A stretch of 64,000 nt of DNA from Azospirillum baldaniorum (lineage in GTDB: Bacteria; Pseudomonadota; Alphaproteobacteria; Azospirillales; Azospirillaceae), in the NCBI RefSeq assembly GCF_003119195.2, contig NZ_CP022262.1, forward strand, positions 330,501-394,500, read 5' to 3'. The notes below the pieces were generated by a model that worked only from the letters and a program-made list of their open reading frames with translations, was not told the origin of the DNA and made no database searches. A program made the position numbers and the translations under genes. Below, piece after piece: positions 1-7,581 of this stretch (position 1 is its first letter; the number at the start of each line of letters is the position of its first letter).

Positions 1-146
1 CCCTCGCACTGCCCGGCCTCCACCGCCGCCTCCAGCGCCTGCCGGTAGGCGGTGTCCGGGGGCGGGGAGGTCATCGCGCAGCCGCCCACCAGCAGGAGGA
101 CGCCCGCAAGGGCGGTTCCGGCAATAGCCTGTCTGTTGCGCGGCAT
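1..146 (-). CDS. Lipoprotein, 5' part only (runs off the window start)
   Basis: Reading the minus strand from ATG at 146 gives a lipoprotein start: positively charged MPRNRQ, a hydrophobic stretch and the lipobox LVGGC with the lipidated Cys at residue 23, followed by AMTSPPPD. GAGAGGAAACG just upstream is a good ribosome binding site. Only 48 codons lie inside the window, so the mature domain and function cannot be read. The product should be anchored to a membrane in the periplasm. The gene points away from the regulator at 502 and shares a 355-base intergenic region with it. Confidence 0.7.
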   Translation of the reverse strand, partial: MPRNRQAIAGTALAGVLLLVGGCAMTSPPPDTAYRQALEAAVEAGQCE

Positions 147-501
147 CGTTTCCTCTCTCCCGTTCGCATCCTCTCGCCACCAGTGAAATACAGCCGGGTT
201 AAAGCCCGGTTCAAGCCGAAGCGGGGAGGGCTGGGGAGGTGCGGTGTTGCGGGCAACTCGGGAGGAAAATGCTTCGAATTTCGAGGCAAAGAGCAGCCAA
301 GAATCTACGCCTTAACGGATATTAAAAGTCATATAAAAGCAGGCCGTAACATTATCCCTTGAGGTAAGCCGGATGGTTGACTCGCGGTACAGGAAGGCTA
401 TTACCTGAGGGTGTGAGAAAATAAAGCACTCGGAATTAAGGAAAATTTTAAGTGCCTTGTCCTCCCGCCCTCTAGTTGAAACCCCTGTTGCGGAGAATCC
501 C
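147..501. promoter_or_regulatory. Divergent intergenic region upstream of the flagellar regulator
   Basis: No convincing gene lies in these 355 bases. The stretch from about 300 to 460 is clearly richer in A and T than its surroundings, as expected of a promoter region. It holds TTAAAAG and ATAAAAG steps at 318-341 and the 14-mer GGAAAATTTTAAGT at 440-453. The same 14-mer occurs on the minus strand at 41368-41381 upstream of flgE. A 63-codon minus-strand frame at 312-503 has no family resemblance and is treated as chance. Confidence 0.5.
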
Positions 502-1296
502 ATGCGCGCTGTCCTGGTTGAACCGAACCCCCTGATCGCCGACGCGCTCGGCCGTCAGCTCGGCATGGGGAAGATCCGCTACGACCGCCAGGACTGGGCC
601 GGGCTGGAGGAGCTTCTGCAGGAGCAGGGGGCGGAAGGACTCGGCTACGACGCCATCGTCCTGGGCAGCGTCGACGATCCGGCGCGCTGTGTGGCGGCGC
701 TGCGGGCGCATCAGGTCGGGGCGGCGATCCTCTGCCTGCTCGACCGGCGCTGCGTGACGACGACGGTGGAGCTGCTGCACGCCGGGGCCGACGACGTGCT
801 GGTCAAGCCGGTGGTCAGCGCCGAGGTGCGGGCGCGCATCGAGGTGGCGCGGCGGCGCTCGCGCGGGTTGCTGAGCAACGCGGTGCGGGTCGGCCAGCTC
901 ACGGTGTTCCTCGACGGGCGCGACCCGGAGGTCGCCGGCGAGCGGCTGCGGCTGAGCCAGCGCGAGCACGCCATCCTCGGCGTGCTGGCCGCCCACCACC
1001 GCCGCGTCGTCTCCAAGGAGCACATCTACGACGAGGTCTACGGCCTGTCCGGCGCCGACCCGCTGGACAAGGTCATCGACGTCTACATCTGCAAGCTGCG
1101 CAAGAAGATCGCCGAGGCCACCGGCGGCGCCCGCTACATCGAGACCGTCTACGGCCGCGGCTACAAGTTCGAGGCCCCGCCCGAGCACGAAGAGGCTGTT
1201 TCGGCCGCCGCACCCGCCACCGCCGCCCGCCGCTTCCCGGCCATCCCCTTCGCCGCGTCCGGCCTGCACCCCGGCTGTCTCGTCGCCGCCGAGTGA
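502..1296 (+). CDS. ftcR: FtcR-like orphan OmpR-type flagellar transcription regulator
   Basis: 264 residues. Residues 1-125 form a receiver-like fold and residues 130-235 a winged-helix DNA-binding domain (LRLSQREHAIL, DVYICKLRKKI, YGRGYKF). The stretch VFLDGRDPEVAGE closely resembles FtcR/Rem, the orphan regulators that switch on flagellar genes in Brucella and Sinorhizobium. The receiver is degenerate: the position normally holding the phosphorylated Asp reads VLGS, and the acidic pair near the N-terminus is reduced to EPN, although the Lys of VKP is kept. It probably works without phosphorylation. The start at 502 is chosen for GGAG at 492-495; an upstream GTG at 457 lacks a comparable site. 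The gene precedes the flagellin gene and no histidine kinase is adjacent. Control of the lateral flagellar genes is inference. Confidence 0.75.
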   Translation: MRAVLVEPNPLIADALGRQLGMGKIRYDRQDWAGLEELLQEQGAEGLGYDAIVLGSVDDPARCVAALRAHQVGAAILCLLDRRCVTTTVELLHAGADDVLVKPVVSAEVRARIEVARRRSRGLLSNAVRVGQLTVFLDGRDPEVAGERLRLSQREHAILGVLAAHHRRVVSKEHIYDEVYGLSGADPLDKVIDVYICKLRKKIAEATGGARYIETVYGRGYKFEAPPEHEEAVSAAAPATAARRFPAIPFAASGLHPGCLVAAE

Positions 1297-1388
1297 CGGC
1301 GCCTTAATTTCAAAGTCCCGCCCTGCCTTCTGCTTCCGACATTTTGCCCCCGAAATTTTGAAAGACGCCATGGCCGCGGCCCTTCGGG

Positions 1389-1428
1389 GCACGGCGGCTG
1401 AACCGCCGTGCGCGGCAGCCGCATTTTT
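1389..1428 (+). terminator. Possible terminator after the FtcR-like gene
   Basis: GCACGGCGG (1389-1397) pairs with CCGCCGTGC (1403-1411) around CTGAA, giving a 9-bp stem. A second small dyad, GCATTTT/AAAATGC (1421-1437), supplies a T run. It lies about 95 bases past the stop codon of the regulator. Structure was read by eye; no folding energy was computed. Confidence 0.45.
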
Positions 1429-1445
1429 GTAAAATGCGCGATTAC

Positions 1446-1524
1446 TTTTAAAAACCGCACGGCTTTAAAAGATGAGTTTGTCACCCTGAAAAGGCTGCGG
1501 TTTTTTACTCCGGTTTAAACGGGG
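1446..1524 (+). promoter_or_regulatory. Candidate laf regulatory motif, two copies upstream of flagellin
   Basis: The 339-base gap 1297-1635 holds no gene. It carries two T/A-rich, CCGG-bearing motifs in an otherwise GC-rich setting: TTTTAAAAACCGCACGG running into CTTTAAAAG (1446-1471), and GCGGTTTTTTACTCCGG running into TTTAAACGGGG (1497-1524). The second ends 112 bases before the flagellin start. Very similar elements precede flgB, flhA and flgE in this window. The proposal that they bind the FtcR-like regulator is inference. Confidence 0.55.
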
Positions 1525-1635
1525 TCGGTCACAGTCGAATGGTCGGTTGCGCGCCCATAAAAACCAAGTGGGAAGGCCCGCGCACCCGGCCCCAGCGTCA
1601 GAAAGGCGCTCTGCATCTCGCGAATGGAGATACAC

Positions 1636-2880
1636 ATGGCCTCGATCATGACCAACACCTCGGCGATGACCGCGCTGCAGACGCTGCGCCGCGTGACCGA
1701 CGATCTGGCGACCACCCAGGATCGCATCTCGACCGGTCTCAAGGTCAACAACGCCAAGGACAACGCCGCCTACTGGTCCATCGCCACGACCATGCGCGCC
1801 GACGTCGCCGGCTTCAAGGCGGTGAAGGAATCGCTGGAACTGGGTTCGGGCACGACCAACACCGCGTCGGTGGCGTCCAAGAACATCGTCGAGAACCTGC
1901 AGACGCTGAAGGCCCGCGTCATTGCCGGCCAGACCAACGGCGTCGACAAGTCGCTGATCCAGAACGACATCGACCAGCTCGTCAAGCTGGTGAAGGGCGC
2001 CGCCGCCGACGCTTCCTTCAACGGCGACAACCTGCTGCGCATCACCTACTCCAACGACGGCACGGCCAAGGACCAGAACGTCGACATCCTGGCGTCGCTG
2101 AGCCGCAGCGCCGGCACGGTCGATCCGAGCTACATCAGCTTCCAGCGCCAGGACATGCAGGTCACCTCGATCGTCGGCAAGGCCACGATCGAGCAGCAGG
2201 TGGACTCCACCAACGACCTGAAGGCCAGCGTCGGCATCGCCATCGGTGCGCCGGACACCACCTTCATCGACGGCCAGAACCTGGGCCTGGGCAACCTGAC
2301 CCTGAACGTGACCAACGAGGCGGGCACCAAGACCGCCGTGACGGTGGACCTGTCGGGCATCGACTACACCACGGATCTGGCGACCACCCAGGGCCTGATC
2401 GAGACCGCGGTCAACACGGCCCTGACCGCGGCCGGCGGCGACTTCCAGGTGGCCTTCAACGGCGACAAGCTGGAATTCACCGACCAGGACCTGAACACCG
2501 ACGGCAACTTCACCGCCAAGGTGGACAGCCTGTGGGTCGGTTCGAAGGAAAGCGACGCCTTCGGCGGCTTGGCCGACCTGACGCAGATCGACGTGACCTC
2601 CAACGCCACCAAGTCGCTCGAGGTCATCAACGGCCTGCTCGACAAGGCCATCGGCAAGGCCGCGGTGATCGGTTCCATCGAGAACCGCGTGTCGGTGCAG
2701 AACGACTTCGTGTCGAAGCTGACCGACTCGATGAACAAGGGCATCGGCTCCCTGGTGGACGCCGACATGAACGAGGAATCGAGCCGCCTGCAGGCCCTCC
2801 AGGTCCAGCAGCAGCTCGCCACCCAGGCGCTGTCGATCGCCAACCAGGGTCCGCAGAACATTCTCTCGCTGTTCCGCTAA
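1636..2880 (+). CDS. laf1: Flagellin, probably the lateral flagellin Laf1
   Basis: 414 residues, about 43 kDa by length. The N-terminal D0/D1 region (MASIMTNTSAM, DRISTGLKVNNAKDNAAYWS) and the C-terminal D0 region (LQVQQQLATQALSIANQGPQ, ending in LFR) are the conserved filament-packing parts. The centre, roughly residues 170-300, is the variable surface region. There is no signal peptide, as expected for type III export. ATG at 1636 is preferred over ATG 1624 because GGAG sits about 7 bases before it. The size fits the Azospirillum lateral flagellin rather than the much larger glycosylated polar flagellin. flaF and flbT follow directly. The laf1 name rests on size and context. Confidence 0.85.
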   Translation: MASIMTNTSAMTALQTLRRVTDDLATTQDRISTGLKVNNAKDNAAYWSIATTMRADVAGFKAVKESLELGSGTTNTASVASKNIVENLQTLKARVIAGQTNGVDKSLIQNDIDQLVKLVKGAAADASFNGDNLLRITYSNDGTAKDQNVDILASLSRSAGTVDPSYISFQRQDMQVTSIVGKATIEQQVDSTNDLKASVGIAIGAPDTTFIDGQNLGLGNLTLNVTNEAGTKTAVTVDLSGIDYTTDLATTQGLIETAVNTALTAAGGDFQVAFNGDKLEFTDQDLNTDGNFTAKVDSLWVGSKESDAFGGLADLTQIDVTSNATKSLEVINGLLDKAIGKAAVIGSIENRVSVQNDFVSKLTDSMNKGIGSLVDADMNEESSRLQALQVQQQLATQALSIANQGPQNILSLFR

Positions 2881-2889
2881 CCCGGTCCG

Positions 2890-2928
2890 GCCGGCGTCCC
2901 TCTCCCGAGGGGGCGCCGGCCTCTTTTT
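2890..2928 (+). terminator. Rho-independent terminator of flagellin
   Basis: GCCGGCG (2890-2896) pairs with CGCCGGC (2914-2920), with an inner CCCTC/GAGGG pairing, followed at once by CTCTTTTT. It starts 10 bases after the flagellin stop codon. This is a textbook terminator for an abundant monocistronic transcript. Confidence 0.8.
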
Positions 2929-2991
2929 CCTTATTCGATCCAGCCCCAGCCCCATTCCGGCGCCCCCGTGCGCGTTGCATAAGGTGCGACC

Positions 2992-3384
2992 ATGAGCATC
3001 GCCGCCTACCAGCAGACGATGGCCGAGTGCGAAGACCCGCGCCGCATCGAATATCTGGTCTTCCTCCGCATCACCCTGGATCTGGAGGCCAACCGCGCCG
3101 CCGGCTGGCGGTCGGCGGCGCTGAAGGACGCGCTGTGGCGCAACCTGGAACTCTGGAACACGCTGCGCGCCGACCTTCTGGAGGACGGCAACGCGCTGCC
3201 CGAGGCGCTGCGCGCCGGGCTGGTCTCGCTGTCCTTCTCGGTGGCGCGCCAGACCACCCAGGTGCTGCGCGGCGAGGCCGACGCGGGCACGCTGATCGAC
3301 ATCAACCGGTCGGTCATGCGCGGCCTGCAGGGCGTGGCCCGCACGGAGGCTCCCGCCCCGATGGAGGCCTCCTATGGCGCTTAA
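2992..3384 (+). CDS. flaF: Flagellar biosynthesis regulator FlaF
   Basis: 130 residues matching the alphaproteobacterial FlaF family: start MSIAAYQQTM, then CEDPRRIEYLVFLRIT, LWNTLRADL and a C-terminal helix LIDINRSVMRGL. In Caulobacter, FlaF promotes flagellin synthesis or assembly and acts opposite FlbT. The order flagellin-flaF-flbT is the usual one. The 3' end overlaps flbT by 11 bases, so the two are translated together. A 111-base gap with a terminator separates it from the flagellin gene, so it probably has its own promoter or depends on read-through. Confidence 0.92.
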   Translation: MSIAAYQQTMAECEDPRRIEYLVFLRITLDLEANRAAGWRSAALKDALWRNLELWNTLRADLLEDGNALPEALRAGLVSLSFSVARQTTQVLRGEADAGTLIDINRSVMRGLQGVARTEAPAPMEASYGA

Positions 3385-3811
3385 GCTCCGCCTCAAGCCC
3401 TGCGAGCGCGTGGTCATCAACGGCTGTGTCGTGCAGAACGAGAACCGCCGCTACACCCTGACCGTCAGCAACTTCGCCCAGATCATCCGCGGCAGCGACA
3501 TCATGCAGGAGGACGAGGCCGACACCCCCGTCCGCCGCGCCTACTTCGTGATCCAGAGCATGCTCTTGGACCCCCAGGCCGCGGAACAGTACGGCAGCGT
3601 TGTCGCCGGCATGATGGCCAAGCTCTACACCGCCTTCATGCATCCCGAGATGCAGGACCGCATCATGCAGGCGATGAGCAACGTCAGCGACCGCGACTAC
3701 TACAAGGCGCTGGCCTGCCTGCGGCCGGTGATGGCCTACGAGGACGGGCTGCTGAACGCGCAGCGCGCCCCGCGGGACGAGCGCATTCCCGAGACTCGCG
3801 TGGAGGCGTGA
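3374..3811 (+). CDS. flbT: Flagellin synthesis repressor FlbT
   Basis: 145 residues, full length for FlbT. Diagnostic stretches are LKLRLKPCERVVINGCV, RRYTLTVSNFAQIIRG and PVRRAYFVIQSMLLDP. In Caulobacter, FlbT binds the 5' untranslated region of flagellin mRNA and lowers its translation or stability until the hook is finished. The gene overlaps flaF by 11 bases and is followed 4 bases later by the FlaG-like gene, so flaF-flbT-flaG-like-DUF1217 looks like one operon. Confidence 0.93.
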   Translation: MALKLRLKPCERVVINGCVVQNENRRYTLTVSNFAQIIRGSDIMQEDEADTPVRRAYFVIQSMLLDPQAAEQYGSVVAGMMAKLYTAFMHPEMQDRIMQAMSNVSDRDYYKALACLRPVMAYEDGLLNAQRAPRDERIPETRVEA

Positions 3812-3815
3812 CGCC

Positions 3816-4193
3816 ATGCCCGCACCCATCCAGGGACTGACCGGCGGCGTGTCCGGCGTCAACGGCGAGCGCGGCACCGCCAGCGCCGACCTGATCGCCG
3901 AAGCCCGCCAGCGCCAGGCCGACCGGCTGCGCGCCGCCCAGGCCGAGGCCGCCAAGGCCACCGAGGTGGTCGAGGAGGCCCGCGCGCCGGCGGAATCCGA
4001 CAACCGCCGCCAGCCCGACCCCATCCCGCCCTACCGCGTCAACCTCGACCCCGGCACGGGCCGCCTGTCCACCGAGGTGCTCGACACCCACACCGGCGAG
4101 GTGATCCTGCGCATTCCGCCCTCCTACGCCGACCCCGCGGAGGACGCGGCGGAGGAGAGCGGCCGGCCGGCGACCCCGGAGGTGAAGGCATGA
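3816..4193 (+). CDS. FlaG-like flagellar protein
   Basis: 125 residues. The N-terminal half is low-complexity and Ala/Gln/Arg-rich with a likely coiled coil (residues 25-55). The C-terminal part YRVNLDPGTGRLSTEVLDTH followed by TGEVILRIPP matches the FlaG signature, in which a DxxTG and a TGEVIRQIP-type element lie close together. In other bacteria FlaG influences filament length. The FlaG label rests on this short conserved segment and on the flagellar context. The last 4 bases overlap the next gene (ATGA). Confidence 0.65.
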   Translation: MPAPIQGLTGGVSGVNGERGTASADLIAEARQRQADRLRAAQAEAAKATEVVEEARAPAESDNRRQPDPIPPYRVNLDPGTGRLSTEVLDTHTGEVILRIPPSYADPAEDAAEESGRPATPEVKA

Positions 4194-4984
4194 GCACGCT
4201 CCAGGACTATCGCCAGATCGTCCGCAACCAGGACCGCTACGACGCGATGATCCGCTCGCGGCCCGACGTGAAGCGCAACATCGCCTATTTCGAGGCCAAC
4301 ATCGGCAAGATCTCCAGCGCCGAGGAGCTGCTGAAGGACGACAAGCTCTACCGCTTCGTCATGGTGGCCTTCGACCTGGAAAGCCAGACCTACGCACGTG
4401 CCCTCATCCGCAAGGTGCTGGACCAGGGGGTGAAGGACCCGGAGGCGCTGGCCAACCGCATGAACGACGCCAAGTTCAAGGAGATGGCAACCGTCCTGTC
4501 CTTCAAGGAGACGGGGGGCGCCACGCTGAAGGAGCCGGCGATCGTCAAGGCCATCGTCGACCGCTACGTCGACGTGTCGCTGGAGGTGAAGGCCGAGGAG
4601 AGCAACCCCGCCGTCCGTCTGGCGCTCTACTTCGACCGCAAGGCGCCGCGCATCACCAACTGGTATCAGGTGATGGCCGACCGCGCGCTGCAAAAGGTGG
4701 TCTTCACCGCGCTCGACATTCCCGAGCAGTCGGCGCTTGGCGACCTCGACCGGCTGGTCGACAAGCTGAAGAAGCGCTTCGACATCGCCGACTTCAAGGA
4801 CCCCGCCAAGCTCGGGAAGTTCCTGGACCGCTTCTCGGCCATGTACGACCTGAAGAACGGCGGGCCAGTGGGAGCCTCCACGAACCTCCCCTACATCGGG
4901 CCGATCAACAGCCGCGGACGCTCCTCGATCATCGCCATCGACCCGTCCATCACCATGTCGCTGCTGAACTTCCCGCGCTTCTGA
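4190..4984 (+). CDS. DUF1217 flagellar-associated protein
   Basis: 264 residues, soluble and mostly helical, with no signal peptide. The repeated themes ALIRKVLDQGVKDPEALANR, NDAKFKEMATVLSF and DKLKKRFDIADFKDPAKLGK are typical of the DUF1217 family found in alphaproteobacterial flagellar loci. The biochemical role is not established. Start ATG 4190 overlaps the stop of the FlaG-like gene, showing translational coupling. The C-terminal tail (residues 230-264, SRGRSSIIAIDPSITMSLLN) differs from the helical body and resembles the exposed tails of exported proteins, so a structural or export-related role is possible. Confidence 0.75.
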   Translation: MSTLQDYRQIVRNQDRYDAMIRSRPDVKRNIAYFEANIGKISSAEELLKDDKLYRFVMVAFDLESQTYARALIRKVLDQGVKDPEALANRMNDAKFKEMATVLSFKETGGATLKEPAIVKAIVDRYVDVSLEVKAEESNPAVRLALYFDRKAPRITNWYQVMADRALQKVVFTALDIPEQSALGDLDRLVDKLKKRFDIADFKDPAKLGKFLDRFSAMYDLKNGGPVGASTNLPYIGPINSRGRSSIIAIDPSITMSLLNFPRF

Positions 4985-5024
4985 GCGGCGGCGTTCCGGC
5001 AGGCCGAATTCCGGGAGATTGGCT

Positions 5025-6107
5025 GTGCAGCCGAGCCGACAGGCCAGGCCGCCGGGCACTTGGCCGCACGTCGTGGCCCTGCTGCCCGGCCCGGACGACC
5101 GGGACGAGGACACCGCCCGCGACTCCCTTCATATCCTGCCGATGACCATCCTGCCGCTGGAGACTCCGGGCCTGCGCCGGGCACGGCTGATCAAGAACGT
5201 CCGGCTCCAGACGGTGGTGGAGCTGTTCAACGACGTCCACGCCGGCAGCGGGCAGGTAATGCCCAGCCAGTTGCCGCTGCATTTCGGCAACCGCTCGCCC
5301 GAGCTGGACCGCGACCTCCTGATGATCGGGCAGATCGCCCAGGCCGCCAGCTTCGACGTCTATTCCCTGCGCATCGAGCTGCGCCGCCTGAAGATCGCGG
5401 TGGACGAGCACGCCGCGCTCCGCCTGTCGCAGCGCCGGAAGGACCAGCTCACCCGCTACATGCGCGTCTTCACCCGCCCGCTGATCGAAAGCGTCTACGG
5501 CAGCGACGACGTGCAGGTGCAGAATGTCGAGGACCTGATCCGCCTGTTTGCCGAACCCGATCTGGCGGAGGTGCGCCGCCGATTGACCATGATGGCCGAT
5601 CGGCTGGACATCGCCATGGCCGACATCCCGGCCTTCCTGGAGGAGTACGGCGACATCTTCCTGTCGCTGGCCTATTTCAAGCAGTGCCTGGACGAGATCG
5701 TGCCCGACGTGCAGGCCTTCCTGGCCTGGATGGACGCGGTGCGCGGCTTCAGCGAGGTCCGCCGCGACGCCCGTCACGCCCGGATGCTCGACGAGGTGGG
5801 CCGCGACCTGACGGAGATCGCCGCCTCGATCACCGGGCGGTTCGAGAGCTTCGACAACCGCTCCAAAGACTTCTGGCGCAACATCAACGCCCAGAGCTTC
5901 CGCAGCATCCGCGACCTGATCACCAACCACCACGTCACCATCGGCGGGGTGCTGTGCGGGCTGGCGGTGAAGATGGCCCTGTGGAAGGCCCGTTTCTCCA
6001 GTGGCGGCGGCCCGGTCCGCCGACTGGAGTTCATCCGCTCCGAAATCCTGCCGGGCCTGTCGCACATCCGCTCCCTGGAACGCTCGGCGCGGAGCGGGGG
6101 ACGCTGA
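5025..6107 (+). CDS. Protein of unknown function in the flagellar locus
   Basis: About 360 residues with no family I can name. It is soluble and alpha-helical, rich in Asp, Glu, Arg and Leu, without signal peptide or clear membrane segment; a short hydrophobic stretch VTIGGVLCGLAVKMALW lies near residue 315. The middle contains helical runs such as RRLTMMADRLDIAMADIPAF and EYGDIFLSLAYFKQCLDE. GTG at 5025 is chosen because GGGAG sits about 7 bases upstream; TTG 5019 is too close to that site and ATG 5142 is a later alternative. It follows the DUF1217 gene by 40 bases in the same direction, so a flagellar role is possible but unproven. Confidence 0.7.
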   Translation: MQPSRQARPPGTWPHVVALLPGPDDRDEDTARDSLHILPMTILPLETPGLRRARLIKNVRLQTVVELFNDVHAGSGQVMPSQLPLHFGNRSPELDRDLLMIGQIAQAASFDVYSLRIELRRLKIAVDEHAALRLSQRRKDQLTRYMRVFTRPLIESVYGSDDVQVQNVEDLIRLFAEPDLAEVRRRLTMMADRLDIAMADIPAFLEEYGDIFLSLAYFKQCLDEIVPDVQAFLAWMDAVRGFSEVRRDARHARMLDEVGRDLTEIAASITGRFESFDNRSKDFWRNINAQSFRSIRDLITNHHVTIGGVLCGLAVKMALWKARFSSGGGPVRRLEFIRSEILPGLSHIRSLERSARSGGR

Positions 6108-6122
6108 GGCCCCCCATCCCTC

Positions 6123-7319
6123 CTACCGGCGCCGCGCGGCGAGCTGCAGGGCGGTGGCCGCCGCGGCGACGGCGATGCCCAGACCGGTCACCGCGGTCCA
6201 GCCCCCGGCGTTCCAGGCCAGCGTCGCCGCACTCGACCCCAGCGCGCCGCCCAGGAACATGCCGCCCATGAAGATGGTGTTCAGCCGGGCGCGGGCTTCG
6301 GGGCGCAGGGCGTAGACGATGTGCTGGTTCGACACCAGCGCCGCCTGGACCGCGAAGTCGAGCAGGATCACCCCGGCAACCAGACCGGCGACCGACGTCC
6401 ACAGCCCGAACAGCAGCCAGGAGGCGAGCGTCAGCAGCGTGCCCAGCAGGATCACCCGGTGCGGCCCGCTGCGGTCGGCGATCCGCCCGGCCATCGGGGC
6501 GGCCAGGATGCCGACCGCGCCGACGATGCCGAACAGCCCCGCCGCGTCGGCGCCCAGGCCGAAGCGCGGCTCGGCCAGACGCAGCGCCAGGATGGTCCAG
6601 AAGGTGGTGAAGGCGGCGAACAGCAGCCCCTGGGTGACCGCGGCCAGCCGCAGGGCCGGGAACTCCCGCCACAGATGGACCAGCGAGCGCATCAGCGCCG
6701 GGTAGCGCAAGGACGCGTTCGGGTGGCTGCGCGGCAGCATGACGGCCATCAGCGCGGCGGCACCCAGCGCCAGCGGCACGGCCAGCCAGAACATGGCGCG
6801 CCAGCCCTCGTGCGTCCCGACGAAGCCGGCCAGCGTCCGGCTGAGCAGGATGCCGGTCAGCACCCCCGACATGACGGTCCCCACCGCCGCCCCGCGCCGC
6901 TGCGGCGAGGCGAGATGCGCGGCGAAGGGAACGATCTGCTGCGCCACCGTCGCCGAGACGCCGAGCAGCAGCGAGGCGGCGACCAGCAGGGCCGGACCCT
7001 GCGCCAGCGCCGTCGCGACCAGCGCCGCGGCGAGCAGCAGGAACTGCCCGACGATCAGCCGGCGACGCTCCACCAGATCGCCCAGCGGCACCAGCAGGAG
7101 CAGTCCGGCGGCGTAGCCGAGCTGCGTGGCGGTCGGGATCATGCCGGTCAGCGGGCCGGGCAGGTCGCCCTCGATCAGGCTCAGCATGGGCTGGTTGTAG
7201 TAGATGTTCGCGACGGCCAGCCCCGCGGCGGTCGCCATGGCGAAGGTCAGCCCGTGCCCGAGCCGGGTCTGTTCCGGTGTGTGGGTCGATGTGTGGGGCA
7301 TTGTGTCGGTGATGCTCAT
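6123..7319 (-). CDS. MFS transporter, probable drug or metabolite exporter
   Basis: 398 residues with about 12 hydrophobic segments. Motif A-like sequences occur after TM2 ([12 protein letters not shown]) and between TM8 and TM9 ([14 protein letters not shown]). The front end, [15 protein letters not shown], is characteristic of the YnfM/bicyclomycin-like exporters. The start ATG at 7319 (MSITDTM) begins the conserved protein; the same frame extends upstream to 7490 but that extension only translates a palindromic repeat and is rejected. It is divergent from the LysR gene at 7582, the usual arrangement for a LysR-controlled exporter. The substrate cannot be told. The gene ends 15 bases from the convergent unknown gene. 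Confidence 0.85.
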   Translation of the reverse strand: MSITDTMPHTSTHTPEQTRLGHGLTFAMATAAGLAVANIYYNQPMLSLIEGDLPGPLTGMIPTATQLGYAAGLLLLVPLGDLVERRRLIVGQFLLLAAALVATALAQGPALLVAASLLLGVSATVAQQIVPFAAHLASPQRRGAAVGTVMSGVLTGILLSRTLAGFVGTHEGWRAMFWLAVPLALGAAALMAVMLPRSHPNASLRYPALMRSLVHLWREFPALRLAAVTQGLLFAAFTTFWTILALRLAEPRFGLGADAAGLFGIVGAVGILAAPMAGRIADRSGPHRVILLGTLLTLASWLLFGLWTSVAGLVAGVILLDFAVQAALVSNQHIVYALRPEARARLNTIFMGGMFLGGALGSSAATLAWNAGGWTAVTGLGIAVAAAATALQLAARRR

Positions 7320-7342
7320 GACAGGGGGTCCTTTCCGACAAT

Positions 7343-7483
7343 CCCTCTCCCGCCCCGGGAGAGGGTGGCGCCGGAGGCGCCGGGTGAGGGTGCTGCCAAG
7401 GATCGAAGCGCTGATCCTTGGCGGCACCCTCACCCTCCCGCCGCAAGCGGCGGGCCCCTCCCTCTCCCGGGGCGGGAGAGGGG
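7343..7483. repeat. Palindromic intergenic repeat, family A copy 1
   Basis: A 141-base GC-rich dyad whose outer arms CCCTCTCCCG/CGGGAGAGGG are themselves palindromic and occur at both ends. Inside are GGGTGAGGGTGCTGCC and its near complement GGCAGCACCCTCACCC-like arm. A second copy of exactly the same length lies at 35287-35427. It fills most of the gap between the MFS and LysR genes, so it lies in or beside their promoters. It resembles dispersed palindromic (REP-like) units; no transposase is associated. Confidence 0.8.
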
Positions 7484-7581
7484 TTTTCAACGTGCGAAAA
7501 CCTTGAAACGGACCCTATCGCACTTTCACAATCCGCATCAGTCATGCAGAATGAACGGCCTGTACATCGGAATATGAAGCA

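Noticed and set aside
312-503. Minus-strand frame of 63 codons before the FtcR-like gene
   Set aside because: Low GC in the third position, no ribosome site, lies across the promoter zone.
1297-1635. Sigma-54 promoter before flagellin
   Set aside because: No TGGC-N8-TTGC element could be found there or upstream of flgE or flgB.
1465-3420. Long minus-strand frame of 651 codons opposite flagellin, flaF and flbT
   Set aside because: It is the antisense frame of strongly conserved genes in GC-rich DNA, has a repetitive His/Arg/Gly/Asp composition and no domain.
7343-7483. CRISPR-like array
   Set aside because: Repeated arms are arranged as palindromes, without regularly spaced identical repeats and unique spacers. 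No cas genes in the window.
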